Shown piece by piece: positions 35,331 through 46,446 of a stretch of 64,000 nucleotides of DNA (its first letter is position 1; each line of letters begins with the position of its first letter). A model generated the notes under the pieces. That model searched no databases and was not told where the DNA came from. It saw only the letters and a program-made list of their open reading frames with translations. The stretch spans positions 126,226,453-126,290,452 of the forward strand of contig JAUPFV010000005.1 of assembly GCA_036936605.1 (NCBI GenBank), read 5' to 3'. The stretch is from Limnanthes douglasii subsp. nivea. Taxonomy: Eukaryota > Streptophyta > Magnoliopsida > Brassicales > Limnanthaceae. The translations under genes were made by a program, and so were the position numbers.

Positions 35331-36250
35331 TGGTGTAACAAAAACTTCTTCTAAATATTTATACTACTCTGAGCTGGTTAGAATCAAATGACTCTCCTGT
35401 AATAAATTCAAGGATATTATTCTGTGTAAGCCATAGTTTCCAAACAATTAGCAACTGTATTGTCTCCTCGACTGATATGCTCTACGGTAACATGATCAAA
35501 CAAAAGTGTCAATTTTCGAAGTTCTCGAAGATATTGGGTGATCCTTTTTTGCTTCAGAAACACCAGTCATCTCATTGGCTACTAATTGGGAATCTGTTTC
35601 TAAACGAACTGAAGTTGCCCCACAAATGTTCACGCCTTAAACCAGCCAATGCAGCTTTATATTCACACTCATTATTCGATGCATGAAAGCCATATTTAAT
35701 GGATTGAAACATTGTTTCCCCAGGTGGAGCAATCAGTTGAAATCCTGCACTGCATCCTAAAATGCTAGAACCCCCATTAGTTCGGACTATCCACATAGAA
35801 CTTCTTGGCAAGACCTTCTTGATTATCTCATCGTCTCATCTACCTGAATTGAATTCAGAAAAAAAATGCTAAGGCTTGGGCCTTGATAGCTGTCCGACGT
35901 AAAAAAATGATATCAAAATCGCCTAACTCAACTGACCATTTGGTCATCCTCCCAGAAATATTGTGGAGTTGTAAAACATTTTTCAGTGCAAATGAAGTTC
36001 AAACCTTAATAGTGTGAGCTTGAAAATGGGGGTGCATTTTCTGGAAGCCACTACTAAATCTAGAACCAACTTTTCAAGTTTCAAGTACCTTTTCTCTCCT
36101 GCCACTAAACTATTGTTGACATAGTAGACCGACTTCGATATTCCCAAATTTTCACTTATCAAAATAGCACTTACTGCAAAATCTGATACTGCAATATACA
36201 AATAGAGTTATTCTCCAATTCGAGGTTTGGACAGTATCTCTCGTGATGAC
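35331..36250 (-). pseudogene. RNase H domains of gypsy B
   Basis: The archaeal-type RNase H is seen at 35572-35811 (RTNGGSSILG, with the catalytic Asp of TDGGSS replaced by Asn; FHASNNECEY). The RT-linked RNase H is at 35983-36201 (MYIAVSDFAVSAIL, YYVNNSLV). Several frameshifts lie between them. Confidence 0.82.
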
Positions 36251-37336
36251 AATAAATCTTTAATACTTGAAAATGCTACTTCACATTCCGAGGTCCACTC
36301 TAATTCTATTGGTTTTCCTAACACTTGGTTTATCATAAAATCTAGAAATGAATATATTAAGTGCAGCTAACGTTCTTGTTAAGATCTGCACTTCTTTGAT
36401 CAGTACGAGGTGATGTCATCGATACTAAAGCCTTTGGCTGTTCTTGGTCAGCTTCTACGCGTTTTTCACTAATAACATAACCCCAAGAATTATCTTGATC
36501 GAACTCCAAAAGTACACTTCTCAGGATTTGACTTCAATCTAATAGCCCTTAGATGAAAAAGGACTCCACCAAATCTTCCAAGTGTGCATCGTCTGCTAAA
36601 TTTTTTACCAAAATATTATCAATATACATCTCCATATTTCTTCTGATCTGAGAAGTAAAGGATTTATTCATTAACCTCTGATATGTTGGTCCAGCATTTT
36701 TTTAATCCAAATGGCATAACCCTATATGTAATGCAAGCCTCGATTTGTAATGAATGTGGTACTCTCTTGATCCTTTTGGATCCATTTGAATTTGATTATA
36801 CCATGCAAAGGCATCCATAAAAGACAAAAATCTTATTTCCTGAAGTGGAATGAATCAATTGGTCTATTTGAGGAACGGGAAAAGGATGTTTAGGACAAGC
36901 TCGATTCAGGTTTGTAAAATCGATGTATATTCTTCATTTCCCATTCTTCTTCTTAACCACCAATTGGGTTGTTGTACATAAAAGATAGTGTGACTCCCTT
37001 ATATGTCTGACCCTTGATAAACAATCCTCCTCAACAATGATAGCCTCTGCTTTCTCAAAAGAGAAAGCACGTCTTTTCTGTATAACAGGTTTGACCTTCA
37101 GATTAATTGCTAGGCTTTGACATATCACTTCGACTAAAATTCCTACCGCATCCAAATTGTGAAACAAAAACTGCAACAACTGCTGACGTAAAGCTGGGGT
37201 CAACAAGGTCTCTATTTGAAGCAGGTTTTCATCAGGGAAAAGCATATTCCTCTATATTTTCACCTACTATTATAGAACTTGAAATTTCCCTCGGATCATC
37301 AACCCCTTCCTCATCCGAGATCAACCCCCCTGGTTG
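36251..37336 (-). pseudogene. Reverse transcriptase of gypsy B
   Basis: Open only in pieces. The N-terminal part is at 36934-37245 (LLPDENLLQIETL-like linker, QKRRAFSFEKAEAI, VVKKKNGK). The palm is decayed: the region matching YIDDM (near 36630) has an altered motif and nearby frameshifts. Order and spacing match gypsy A. Confidence 0.8.
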
Positions 37337-37342
37337 CTATTT
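37328..37342 (-). promoter_or_regulatory. Candidate UAG readthrough site, gypsy B
   Basis: Minus-strand codons AAA TAG CAA CCA GGG at the protease/RT boundary. UAG-CAA-CCA matches the full UAG-CAR-YYA consensus. The surrounding frames are decayed, so this copy is informative only by comparison. Confidence 0.5.
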
Positions 37343-38092
37343 GACCATTTTATCACCACTTTTTGACCCTCAAATTCGAAGAGATGTGGCATAAAATTAT
37401 CTTACAACCTTCTGATCACTTCGGACGACACCCACATGGTATTTGATGATATACTTCAAGCACTAGTGGACTGTAGATACAACTACATACATCCTGGAAA
37501 GCCAAGATCTCCCGAAAATGGCATTATAGTTGGTCAGACAGTCTACTACAACGGATAAAACCTGAACCTTCTTTCTAAATGTTCGTTTTCCGAAACATAC
37601 CTCTCCTTCGAATCCCAAATTAGTTGTGTTGTTACTCATGTGATCCAATTATAGTACGGTCTGATTGGGAAATCCGAGGAGGATTACACATTCTATCATA
37701 AGTTGATTTGAAAAGAACATTTGCAAAGCTCCCTATATCTATTAGCACGCGTCAGATTTCAACACCAACTACCTCTGCTCCAATAACCACCGCATCTTCA
37801 AGAAGACCGGTAGTGCCTCTCAAATCATCTTCATCGAAAAGAATAAAACGAACATCTCTCTTACCATAAAAATGAGTAGACATCTTTCATTCTATCTGAG
37901 TAGCTAAGCTTAGTACATGGATTTTTCTAGAACTATCACTATTTACAATCATAGTGTCTCCTCTAGAGATTTCAAAGGACTCGAAGTATTCACATAGACT
38001 TCAAACTCGACCTTCTTTTACTGGCACATCCAACACCATCAAAATCAACCGATTAGGGTCAATATCCAAATATTATGACGCGACATCAAAAT
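37343..38092 (-). pseudogene. Protease and gag C-terminus of gypsy B, truncated
   Basis: The protease is recognisable (YNAIFGRSWLSRMY at 37463-37648), but its active site reads DIGSFAN near 37725 instead of DTGSSAN. Upstream, HEDAVVIGAE-like and gag-tail sequence continue to about 38090, where homology ends at a TGATAAGG that looks like another LTR. The rest of gag, the primer-binding site and the 5' LTR are missing. Confidence 0.75.
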
Positions 38093-38580
38093 TGATAAGG
38101 AAATGGAATATGGAGAACTAAAATATAAATAATGAAACCTTATATAACTAATTATAAAGTTAGAGGAGGAATCGGGAATTATGTATTTTAGTGAGGGACT
38201 AACATGTAATTATTTTATTAGCCTCATCTATATATTCTTTATGACCCTCATTTACGACCTATGTGTAACTACTTCTTTATAACCTTCATATTATCCTCTT
38301 TATGAAATTTTCCAAACATCATCTTTATGATCTTCATCTAAACATTTTATTATGAACCTTAGCTTATCTTCTTCAAGACACTCGTCTAATCATCCTTTTT
38401 ATGACCTTCGTCTAACCACCTCTTTATAACCTTTGTTTTACCACTTCTTTATGACCCTCATCTTATCTTTTTTTAACACTCGTCTAATCATCCTCTTTAC
38501 AACCTTCCTCTAACCACCTCTTCATAACCTCATCATTATAAAAAAATCTATACTATCTACAAAATATATCCTTGTTAGGA
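38093..38580 (+). repeat. LTR-like start with degenerate minisatellite
   Basis: Begins TGATAAGGAAATGG, the terminal motif of the gypsy A and B LTRs but in plus orientation, exactly where gypsy B breaks off. From about 38204 to 38545 there is a degenerate repeat of roughly 26 bases (CTTTATGACCTTCGTCTAAC). The same repeat, with the preceding TGTAATTATTTTATTA, occurs at 61526-61925. Confidence 0.5.
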
Positions 38581-39270
38581 CCCCCCCTATAGTCTTTAGA
38601 GTATTTTTTCAAAAACAATTCTTTGAGTACTACTTAAAATTAATCTAGAAGTGGTATTATTGGTAATTTTAGTCGATTTATTAATTTTATTTTATTTAAA
38701 ATTTCTATCGTGCATTAAATTCTTGAAACTTTAAATTTATACTACCACGTGTAACCGCATAAACATTCAAACTCTTTATCTTCTGACACACTAAAAAACT
38801 ATATGTCTTTCTTTAAAAAAACAATTCTAATATTTTTTTTAAATATAACTGTTACTATTATTTTTATGGCCATTGATCCATTTCTAACTCAAAGATAGAT
38901 TATATATAACATCTTCTATTTATACCAGAAAACCTACCTATTTTATTATTCATTTCTTTCATACACTTATATTTCTCCGTTTATTCTATCAGAACTCTAA
39001 AACCTTCAATCCTCCCTTTCATCTTCAAATATTATAACCAAGTATATTCTATGCTTATTCTTCTCTTTTTATACGTTCATATATTTCCTAATTCTTAGTC
39101 AAATGTAATTAGATAGTACAAGTTAAAAAAATCAAATAAAACCACTAATTTTATTGAAACAATATGTTAGTGTACGTTTCTTTATTAGATCTGGCATATT
39201 CACTCTATTTGTTTCTCAAAAAATCATGAATATTTGATGTTCTTTCTTCCTTTACTTAGAACAATAGCTC
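38581..39270. other. AT-rich DNA, no feature identified
   Basis: May be the rest of the LTR-like region begun at 38093. A run of C (CCCCCC near 38583) and pyrimidine-rich stretches near 38930-39010 are the only features seen. Confidence 0.4.
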
Positions 39271-39880
39271 CCAAAATGGTTGCCAAAAGAAAATAACCTT
39301 CTAAAAACCGAGATTCAACTCCCTCATGTAGACCTTCCAGAAAAAAAACATAGTTCATAGATGAATATTTTAGCTAATTTACCTATAGACACGTGTTTGA
39401 ATAAGAACATATAAAATTTAGACATGAATATGGTCTCCCTGACGATGTAGTTACTTATCTTCTTAAACCTTGAGAATTAACTCATCATACTAGGACATAT
39501 AAAACATGCTTCTTTACTACCATATTTCATTGGGTTCTTTGATTGCCTATTTCTTGATTTATGCAAGAATTTTTCAGACACATCCAATGTCCTATCCAAT
39601 TATTTGCTAATGAGTGGTGTACAAATACTCAACGTCCTGCTTAGCTTAATTTGTTTTTTAAAACACATGTTCATCTTTCAAATTTCCTCACAAATATTGA
39701 TATTTTAGAGTTTGAAAACACACCTATGTATTATATAACTACCATACACGGGAACAAAATTGTTAACGTACCCTCTTCCGGAAACATCTAGAAAATTATT
39801 ACATTTTTGTAACCTAGAATTGGGAATATCGAAACGTCAGTCGAGCATATGATCCAGTCGAAATAAGATGGATGAGTACA
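39271..39880 (+). pseudogene. Unidentified decayed coding remnant
   Basis: From an ATG at 39276 (MVAKRK) the plus strand can be read, with about ten stops, through protein-like stretches (HEYGLPDDVVTYLLKP, FFRHIQCPIQLFANEWCTN, THVHLSNFLTNIDILEFEN). The composition is coding-like but I do not recognise the family. It may be an internal ORF of the element whose LTR seems to start at 38093. Confidence 0.35.
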
Positions 39881-40501
39881 TGTAAAATAAAATTTGTTTA
39901 CTTTTATTTTAGCTCTGTTTTTACTTGCTTTAACATTTTGTAGATTCTGATCAATATCAATAACATTTTTAAAAGGTTTACAATCATTTCTATATAAATC
40001 GTTTCCATGGTTTGTCCAGTTACAGCTTATTTAGTTTTTTTTAAGAATTTAATTCTCTTTTTATAGTTAAAAATGTTTATCTAGCTCGTGTTTGATCGAT
40101 TAAAGAGCTTACCATGACAACTGATGGAAAAAAATACGAGTGCAACTAGAGAATAAGCTACTCCTAGGAATATTGGAAGAATAATTATTTAAAAAATTCA
40201 CACAAAAAAAAGTTCAGACTCAGTCTAAATATTTCTAAAAAGATATTATTAAAAGATATTGATGATGCATCTTCTAGAAACAACGTTAGCAAAAAAAAGT
40301 AGTACGATCTTGGTGCAAGATCTTCTCACCAACAAGATGATCTTGACGATCCTCGTGATAACCTTATTATTCAAAGGAGTAAGAAATAAACTAATGTTGT
40401 AAATCATGTTCAATATATTGAGAATTCGACCCTTTTTACAGATGATCCTACACCACCAAAAGGGCCTCGCAGGAAAAAGGAACAAACACGTGTAAGGCAT
40501 C
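39881..40501. other. Spacer with possible coding traces
   Basis: A GTACATGTAAA...TTTATTTTAG interval near 39877-39921 looks like an intron. From about 40230 a plus-strand reading gives polar peptide (HQQDDLDDPRDNLII, TPPKGPRRKKEQTRV), broken by stops. Not identified; it may be upstream exon material of the ORF at 40502. Confidence 0.3.
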
Positions 40502-40881
40502 ATGGGTTGTGTTAATAAAAAATGTATAACCATTTATGAGATGAACCTTGTTAAGGAAAAATACGTGACTATCTCTGAAACGATCCCTGCTATTAGTGAG
40601 CAAAATATCTCAAATCCTAAAGAAATCTCTTTAAATAAAAAGTCTACATCCAATCTGAACCTTTGCAATACCAATAGAAAACTTCATATCTATAATGATG
40701 TGCTTACTTTTAACAAAATAATATCTTCATCTTCAAGTCAAAATCTTGCTACTAAGAAGAATACCACCATTCTTGATCATACACATGTTACCAATGAACA
40801 ACTCCCCACCATTCATGTTACCAACGAACAACTCCATACCTCTTCTCTTAATCAACAAATAGGAAAGGAAAACACTAACAA
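40502..40881 (+). pseudogene. Unknown Ser/Thr/Asn-rich ORF, split by gypsy C (5' part)
   Basis: Begins MGCVNKKC and stays open until the gypsy C insertion at 40881. The frame resumes after the right target duplication at 51317 and ends at TAA 51390-51392. It contains a short internal repeat (HVTNEQL twice). Function unknown; a transposon accessory ORF is as likely as a host gene. Confidence 0.45.
40877..40881. repeat. Gypsy C target-site duplication, left (AACAA)
   Basis: AACAA directly before the left LTR; the identical AACAA follows the right LTR at 51312-51316. Confidence 0.95.
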
Positions 40882-41288
40882 TGGTGAGGTTTATTTTCAT
40901 CTGAGGGTAAGTTTGTAATTTTTGTTTGGAGTTTGTGGAAGTTTGTAAGTAGTTAATGTTTGAATAGTGAGTAGAGGGAGAATTAAGCAGCCTGGTTGTA
41001 TTTAATTTTCATTACCCTCATTTAATGTTGGTGGTTGGGTATTTATACCCTCACATCTGGGCCTTATGGGCTTTCGGGTTATGTTTAATGGACACAGGTT
41101 AAGTTTAAGGACCCATGAGCTCTTAGCAAGAGAGCTGGCAGCTTAGTCATGGAATGATTAGGTTTTTAAGTACTTTAGTCCTCGTTCGAACAGTCCAATG
41201 GATGAGGTATTCGAACTGCCCTGTCCGGTTAGATGGTCTTTGTCCGAACTGTCCCTGTCCGAAGAGGTAGCAGAATCCGGACTCATCA
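40882..41288 (-). repeat. 3' LTR of gypsy C (407 bp)
   Basis: TG...CA ends; on the minus strand it begins TGATGAGTCCGGATT. TATA-like TATTTATA at 41040-41047 reads as TATAAATA on the minus strand. Confidence 0.96.
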
Positions 41289-41310
41289 GTAGCCCCTTTT
41301 TTAGGTGTTT
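41289..41310 (-). other. Polypurine tract of gypsy C
   Basis: Minus strand CCTAAAAAAGGGGCTAC directly before the LTR start. Confidence 0.85.
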
Positions 41311-41730
41311 GTTCAAATAACATTTGTCAAAACCTGAAAACAGTCCGTTATCAGTGACAGTTTTATCTGGACAGGTCTTTCGAACTATGTTATGGTTTTA
41401 TCCGGACTGAAAAAGTTCTTTGAATCTAAACGGTTTTTGCCAAAGTTCGTGGGACACGTGTCACTCTTTGGTTTGTTGCTTTAGCCGTTTTTCACCTTGA
41501 ATTTCGTACCCACCTTCTCTGAAAAGCAACCTCTTCATCAATGAGGGTGACATCAGCGCCGTCTCTTAATCATTACTAATCTTTTCGAATTCTCCTAGGA
41601 ATCAAGACTTCTTTTTGAGGTTTACTATAAATTAAGATACTTTTCCACTATTTTACTATCACTTTCATTTTCACTTTGCTAATTTTCAGAGCTCTCTCTC
41701 TTAAACACAAATTCGTTACTTAGGTTGTTT
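41311..41730 (+). promoter_or_regulatory. Putative antisense-gene promoter and leader, gypsy C
   Basis: No ORF. TATAAATTA at 41626-41634 is followed by a pyrimidine-rich leader and, about 105 bases downstream, the first ATG of the antisense unit. Position matches the TATA box of gypsy B. Confidence 0.5.
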
Positions 41731-42000
41731 ATGTTCACGGCTAGGAACGCTCTGATCAAAGGCGGGTGGCTCAGTCTCTCTGAATTAGAAAAAGCACAAA
41801 AAGTCGAAAGGGAAAGGCGCATCGCAGCAGGCTTACCCACTTCCCTCATCGACAAACCAGCAATCTCAACTACAGAGTCTGACCAGGGTTCTTCCTCCAC
41901 AAAGGGTGTCAAACCGAAAAGATTGTTTCAATCTAGTCTTTCTCCTATCATCTCAGGTTTTCGGTTCAAGAGTCAGAACCCACAGTCGAGCCAGGTTTAA
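41731..42000 (+). CDS. N-terminal module of the gypsy C antisense gene
   Basis: A 90-codon frame from ATG 41731 (MFTARNALIKGGWL) to TAA 41998-42000, in the same frame as the main aORF at 42043 with no stop in between. The stop context is TAA CAG TTA. Similarity to the gypsy A and B modules is weak (a GxWLSLS / YLCIS-like patch); the position is identical. Confidence 0.5.
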   Translation: MFTARNALIKGGWLSLSELEKAQKVERERRIAAGLPTSLIDKPAISTTESDQGSSSTKGVKPKRLFQSSLSPIISGFRFKSQNPQSSQV

Positions 42001-42042
42001 CAGTTACCAGTTTTTTTTAAAAAACCTTCCCCGTTCTTAGCC

Positions 42043-44704
42043 ATGGGGTCAGATGCTGATACTTCTCCCAACAAGCTGGTTGATCGAAGAAAAGGCCAGC
42101 TTGTTAAAGGGCAGGCTTCTAAAGGCACTCCTTCGAAATCGGGCACCAAGGGCAGTAGTGCAGGGTCAGAAACACCCATGAAAGTACCCAAAGACAGGCT
42201 GTACGGTCCAGAGGCTACTGGTTCGAGCCCCCGAAGAGAAACATCCACATCAGAGCCCCAACCGGAGGCTAGAATTCAGGAGAGTGCTGAAGCTCATCAG
42301 TCCGGAAATCAGGCTAAACCGACTCCAAACCTTCCCCTCACAACAACAACTGAAAACCCTTCCTCAATAATGGAGGAAATAATGGAGGACTCTATCGAAG
42401 AGGCTCCATTTGAGTCCGAACCTTCCGGACAGACCAGTGGTGTTGTTGCTGCTCAGAAGGATAAAAGCAAGGAGAAGTTATGCTTAAGGCATCCGGATCT
42501 GCCGGAGTGTCTTGAAGGAAAAGTAGGACCTCGTTTCCACAAGGTCAATGTTAAATACCTCGTTGCTTTGCAAAAGATCAATTACGCTTTCATCCATACA
42601 GCTGAGTTGGGCCGGATGCGTACGAAGTGGGGGATTTCGGAGAATGTGAAGATAAGAATCCCCATAGACCCCGAAACCCCAATGGATTGCAAACTGAGTG
42701 AAATAGTCATCTTCACTGAGCTCTTTAACTAGGGTTTAAGGTTCCGCTTGGATCCGGAAATAGTTAGGTATTTCCATCTTATCAAGCTCTGTCCCAATCA
42801 ACTAAGCCCCAACGCCTGGTACACACTTATGGCCTGCATCATGGCCTCCAGGATCTCCGGGATTCCTCTACCAATGGAGGAATTCGCTGATGTGGCCAAT
42901 CTCTGCATGAACCACCACATTCCCTTCTATCACTTCAACATAGGTGATAATTACAAAGCAGTGGATGATCTGCTTGAGTCGGAGAGAAACTGGAGGACTC
43001 AATTCCTGTTCGTAAGTGGTGCTTGGGAGAACGGGAGTAAAATCAAAGCAGGAGTCAATCCAAGTCTCCTCACCAGCAGATGGAGAAGTGATCGTAAGGC
43101 TCCTACTTTATATTCTTAATTCGTTTTTTATCGAATTTCCTTAAGCTAACTGATCTTGTCTTTTTTTCTTAGCAGAACTGCCCAAAGACTTCAATGACTA
43201 CCTAAAGTCCGGGCAGACCACTTGTACCAAGATCAACACTTGGGCTGCTGAAAAGTGGGGAAACCGGTTTCACGATGCTTTCACAGGAGGCAACTTAGCA
43301 AGGTCTCACCTCTGGAACACTACTGGCCGGAGGGACTTGACCTGGGAGGAACTCACTACTCCACCCCCTCCGGATGTAGTCCTGAAGAGAACACACGAAC
43401 CAGACAGGTCACTTTACTTGCCAGGCCGGGCCAAGGCCCCGAGTAAGATGAAAGGAAAGAAGAAGAAGGGCAAGAAGGTGGTAGGTGAAGCTAACCCTGC
43501 CGAGGTGGAGGAAGCTGTTCCAACAAATCCCGAGGGGAAAGCCCCAAGCCAGATCGATGCTGCTCTCTTAGAAGTGGTAGAGCAGGAGAGTGTTAAGGAA
43601 GATGCTCGATCCCCAAAGCCCCCAAGGGCTCTCAAGAGAGACTGAAAACGGGGAGCGGAGAGCAAGGATAGGGAGGCTAAGATGCAAAAGACCTCTAGGG
43701 GTGATGAACTTTCTCTCCGGCCTCCGGAGCCTCTCCCCTCTGTAGATCCTACTGATCCAACACAAGCAGAGGAGATCCCTGGTGATTTTCAAACCGACGA
43801 GGTTGGAGGAGGAGACCTTAGCATTAATGGGGTTGACATCACCGGGCTTGATGAACTGGGTGACTACTTTGCCAACCTCCCCAAAGACGATTTTGCTGGG
43901 CCTTACCTCCCTCCGAGTACTTCGAACACCGTCACTTTTAATGGTAAGACTTTTACTGTTTCAAGTGAAAGGGACATTATAGCTCATTCTATATTAAGTA
44001 GTGTTCAGCCAGTGCTTCTGTTGGAGAAACAAGTTCGAAGTCAGGCAGATACTATCAAAGATCTCAAATCTGACAAAGAGAGACTGTCCGATAATCTTCT
44101 TACTGCCACTCAACATGCTGACATTTTAAAGGGAGAAAACGAGGAGCTGAAGAAGAGCCAAGAGGAGTGGACCACAAAGGCTGCCACACTAGAAGACACT
44201 ATCAAGCAGCTCCGGGAGAAGTTGTCCGGATTAGAGGAAGATCTCACCTCTTCAAAAGAGGAGGCAAAGGCAAAGGATCGAGTCATCCACAACTTGACAA
44301 ATGACAAGATTGCTCTTGAGAATACAGTGTCCAAGGCTGCAGAGGAGAAAGCTGATCTGCTAAAGGAGCAGGAGGCCAAAATTCAGGCCAAGATCGATGC
44401 TTATGCCAACAACGTAATAGATACGCAAGAGCAAATGTATGCCATGGTGAAGTCAGATATGGTACTGCTCTTTCATGAGAAGTTCCCGAAGAGGAACCTG
44501 GGAGATTTGTGGCTTCATGTAGAGTACAAAGACCTTCCCTTCCACACCATGGCTGATGGAGACTTGCATGATTATTCCAGTGCTTCCTTCTCTGACGAAG
44601 AAGAAAATACCGGGAGGGCCCTCACGAAGAGAAAGACGATCCCAAGAAGAAGAAGAAGACAAGTGAGGCTGAGCCATCTTCAAAGGCTTAGTCTTAAATT
44701 ATGA
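42043..44704 (+). pseudogene. Antisense ORF (aORF) of gypsy C, two exons, two stops
   Basis: Exon 1 is 42043-43093 and exon 2 is 43176-44704, together 860 codons. Two in-frame stops occur: TAG at 42730-42732, replacing the Trp of the ELFNWG motif, and TGA at 43643-43645. The folded domain is clear (LDPEIVRYFHLIKLCPNQL, FLFVSGAWENG), then WGNRFHDAF and SHLW at the start of exon 2, a lysine-rich patch (KGKKKKGKK), a long coiled coil (about 44000-44440) and a Ser/Glu-rich, then basic tail. Same architecture as the intact gypsy A copy; slightly longer. Confidence 0.85.
43094..43175 (+). other. Intron in the gypsy C aORF
   Basis: 82 bases from GTAAGG to TTTCTTAGCAG, phase 1. Using the second AG (43174-43175) restores Q-L-P-K at the exon 2 start, matching K-I-P-R in gypsy A; using the first would shift the frame. 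Confidence 0.82.
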
Positions 44705-45216
44705 ATTATCTTTATACTTTTCATGTTACCTAAACTAAAGTACTTGGATGGCCAAGGCATTTTTTGTTATTGTGTCCGGTATCTGACCGGATAGATCCTT
44801 TGTTTTGTTTAACTATTTAAAAGTCCTTGGAAGGCCAAGGCACTTAAGTTATTTCAATGAATATCTTTGTTTTGCACAATTCTTGCGTTGTTTCATAGTT
44901 TGTTTCAATTTTGGTGGCTAGTATTTAAATAGCCCTTAGTTATTTCATAAACAGTCTAAAGCGAGAGCGTTTAAATTCTCTGATGACAAATGTTTAAGTG
45001 GTCATCATTCTTTTACTTCAATCCGGATGGTGTGACAAAAAACAAAGTAAAAACACTTCGGAATTTTTTTTTAAGAAGGCATCAAATTTTATTAAAAAGC
45101 CCGGACACCTCATTAAAACCTCCCCGTGCCACCAGGGTAGGAAAGAGTATGCCCCCAAATATTTACATGGATTTTTAAACAAGTAAATATTTACACAGCT
45201 TTTATTCCAAGTACAT
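44705..45216. other. Convergent spacer of gypsy C
   Basis: 512 bases between the aORF and integrase stops. A short imperfect repeat with CTTGGA-GGCCAAGGCA occurs at about 44742-44762 and 44824-44844, but there is no long minisatellite as in gypsy A and B. No gene. Confidence 0.6.
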
Positions 45217-46446
45217 TCAGAGATGCTCAATATTCAAAGGGTGATTTAAAACCCTTCCATCCTTGTCTTCGAGCCAATATGTTCCAAGTTTAAGCCTTTC
45301 AATGACCATATAAGGTCCTTCCCAAGTTGGGGCCAGTTTGATGAACAACTTCTCTTTAGTGTCTAAGAAGACTTTCCTCAACACCTTGTCCCCCGGCTGG
45401 AAATCTCTTCTTTTAACTCTAGAAGCAAACCTGCTTCTCATCAAACCTTGATAGTGTGCACCTCTAAGGTGAGCCTTAACTCGTCTTTCCTCTATTAGGT
45501 CAAGCTGGCCTCTGACTGCTACTTCATTTGCGTGTTCGGAGAAGTTGTGAACCCGAAATGAAGGGAGAGTTGCTTCTATAGGGGCTATTGCATCCATCCA
45601 ATATACCAAAGCAAAAGGTGACTCTTGTGTTGCAGCCCCAAGTGTAGTCCGGTAGGCCTACAAAACCTCTTGTAAATAGCTAGGCCACTTCCCAGCAGCC
45701 CCTTCCAAATTTTTCTTTAAACCGGACAGTATAGTTCTGTTAGCCACTTCAACCTGACCATTCGCTTGTGGGTGGAAAGGTGAAGAGAAACAATGTTGTA
45801 TACCCCTTGAGGCACAGAAACTATCCATTTCCTTGTCGTCGAACTGTGGCCCGTTGTCTGTTGTTATCTTTTGTGGAACACCAAATCTGCAACAGATGTT
45901 GGATAAAATGAATTTTATGACAGCTTTTGATATTGTTCCTGCCATAGGGGCTGCTTTAATCCACTTCGAAAATTAATCTATATCAACAATTATAGTTCTG
46001 CGTCCTCCGGACGCCATAGGAAGAGGTCCCACCAAATCCAGCCCCAATCGAGCAAAAGGTATAGGCTCAGAAATTGACTCTAAAAGGATGGCTGATACAT
46101 GAATTTCATTGCTATATCTCTGGCATGGATCACACCTTCTCACCAGCTCCTTAGCATCCTGCATTATAGAGGGCCAGTAATAGCCAGCCAGTAAAACTCT
46201 CTGTGTTAGAGCCCTGAACCCACAGTGAGCTGATCCCTCACCATCATGCAATTCAGAGAGGACTACTTGAGACTCATCATCTCCCAAACATCGCAAAAGA
46301 GGTTTACTGTAAGACTTTTTATACAAAACGTCTCTTAGTATGATAAAACCACGAGCCTTGTGCTTCATTTTTCTTGCTAGCGATTTATCCGGAGGCAAGA
46401 TGCCTTTGGAGAGGTACTGCATGAGAGGAAATCTCCAATTTTGAGG
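45217..46446 (-). pseudogene. Integrase of gypsy C
   Basis: Zinc-binding part LHDGEGSAHCG and CDPCQRY; catalytic core LGLDLVGP, TTDNGPQF and GQVEV, all three acidic residues present; C-terminal part GDKVLRKVF and APTWEGPY, ending at 45217. Stops: TAA 45975-45973 (where gypsy A has a Tyr codon) and TAG 45660-45658 (a Trp codon in gypsy A). The segment up to TAA 46449-46447 stays in the RT frame. Confidence 0.9.

Larger units (their letters stand above)
18355..38092 (-). mobile_element. Gypsy B: Tat-type relic enlarged by an internal tandem array
   Basis: Same family as gypsy A: 3' LTR at the left, antisense ORF, integrase, two RNase H domains, RT, protease and the end of gag, all decayed. It is truncated in gag at about 38092, where LTR-like sequence of another element starts. 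Five extra copies of a 2257-bp segment add about 11.3 kb; without them it would be about 8.4 kb. Confidence 0.88.

Noticed and set aside
43414..44683. Minus-strand ORFs opposite the gypsy C antisense ORF
   Set aside because: Ser-rich mirror translations of the lysine/glutamate coiled coil; no motif and no conservation in gypsy A.
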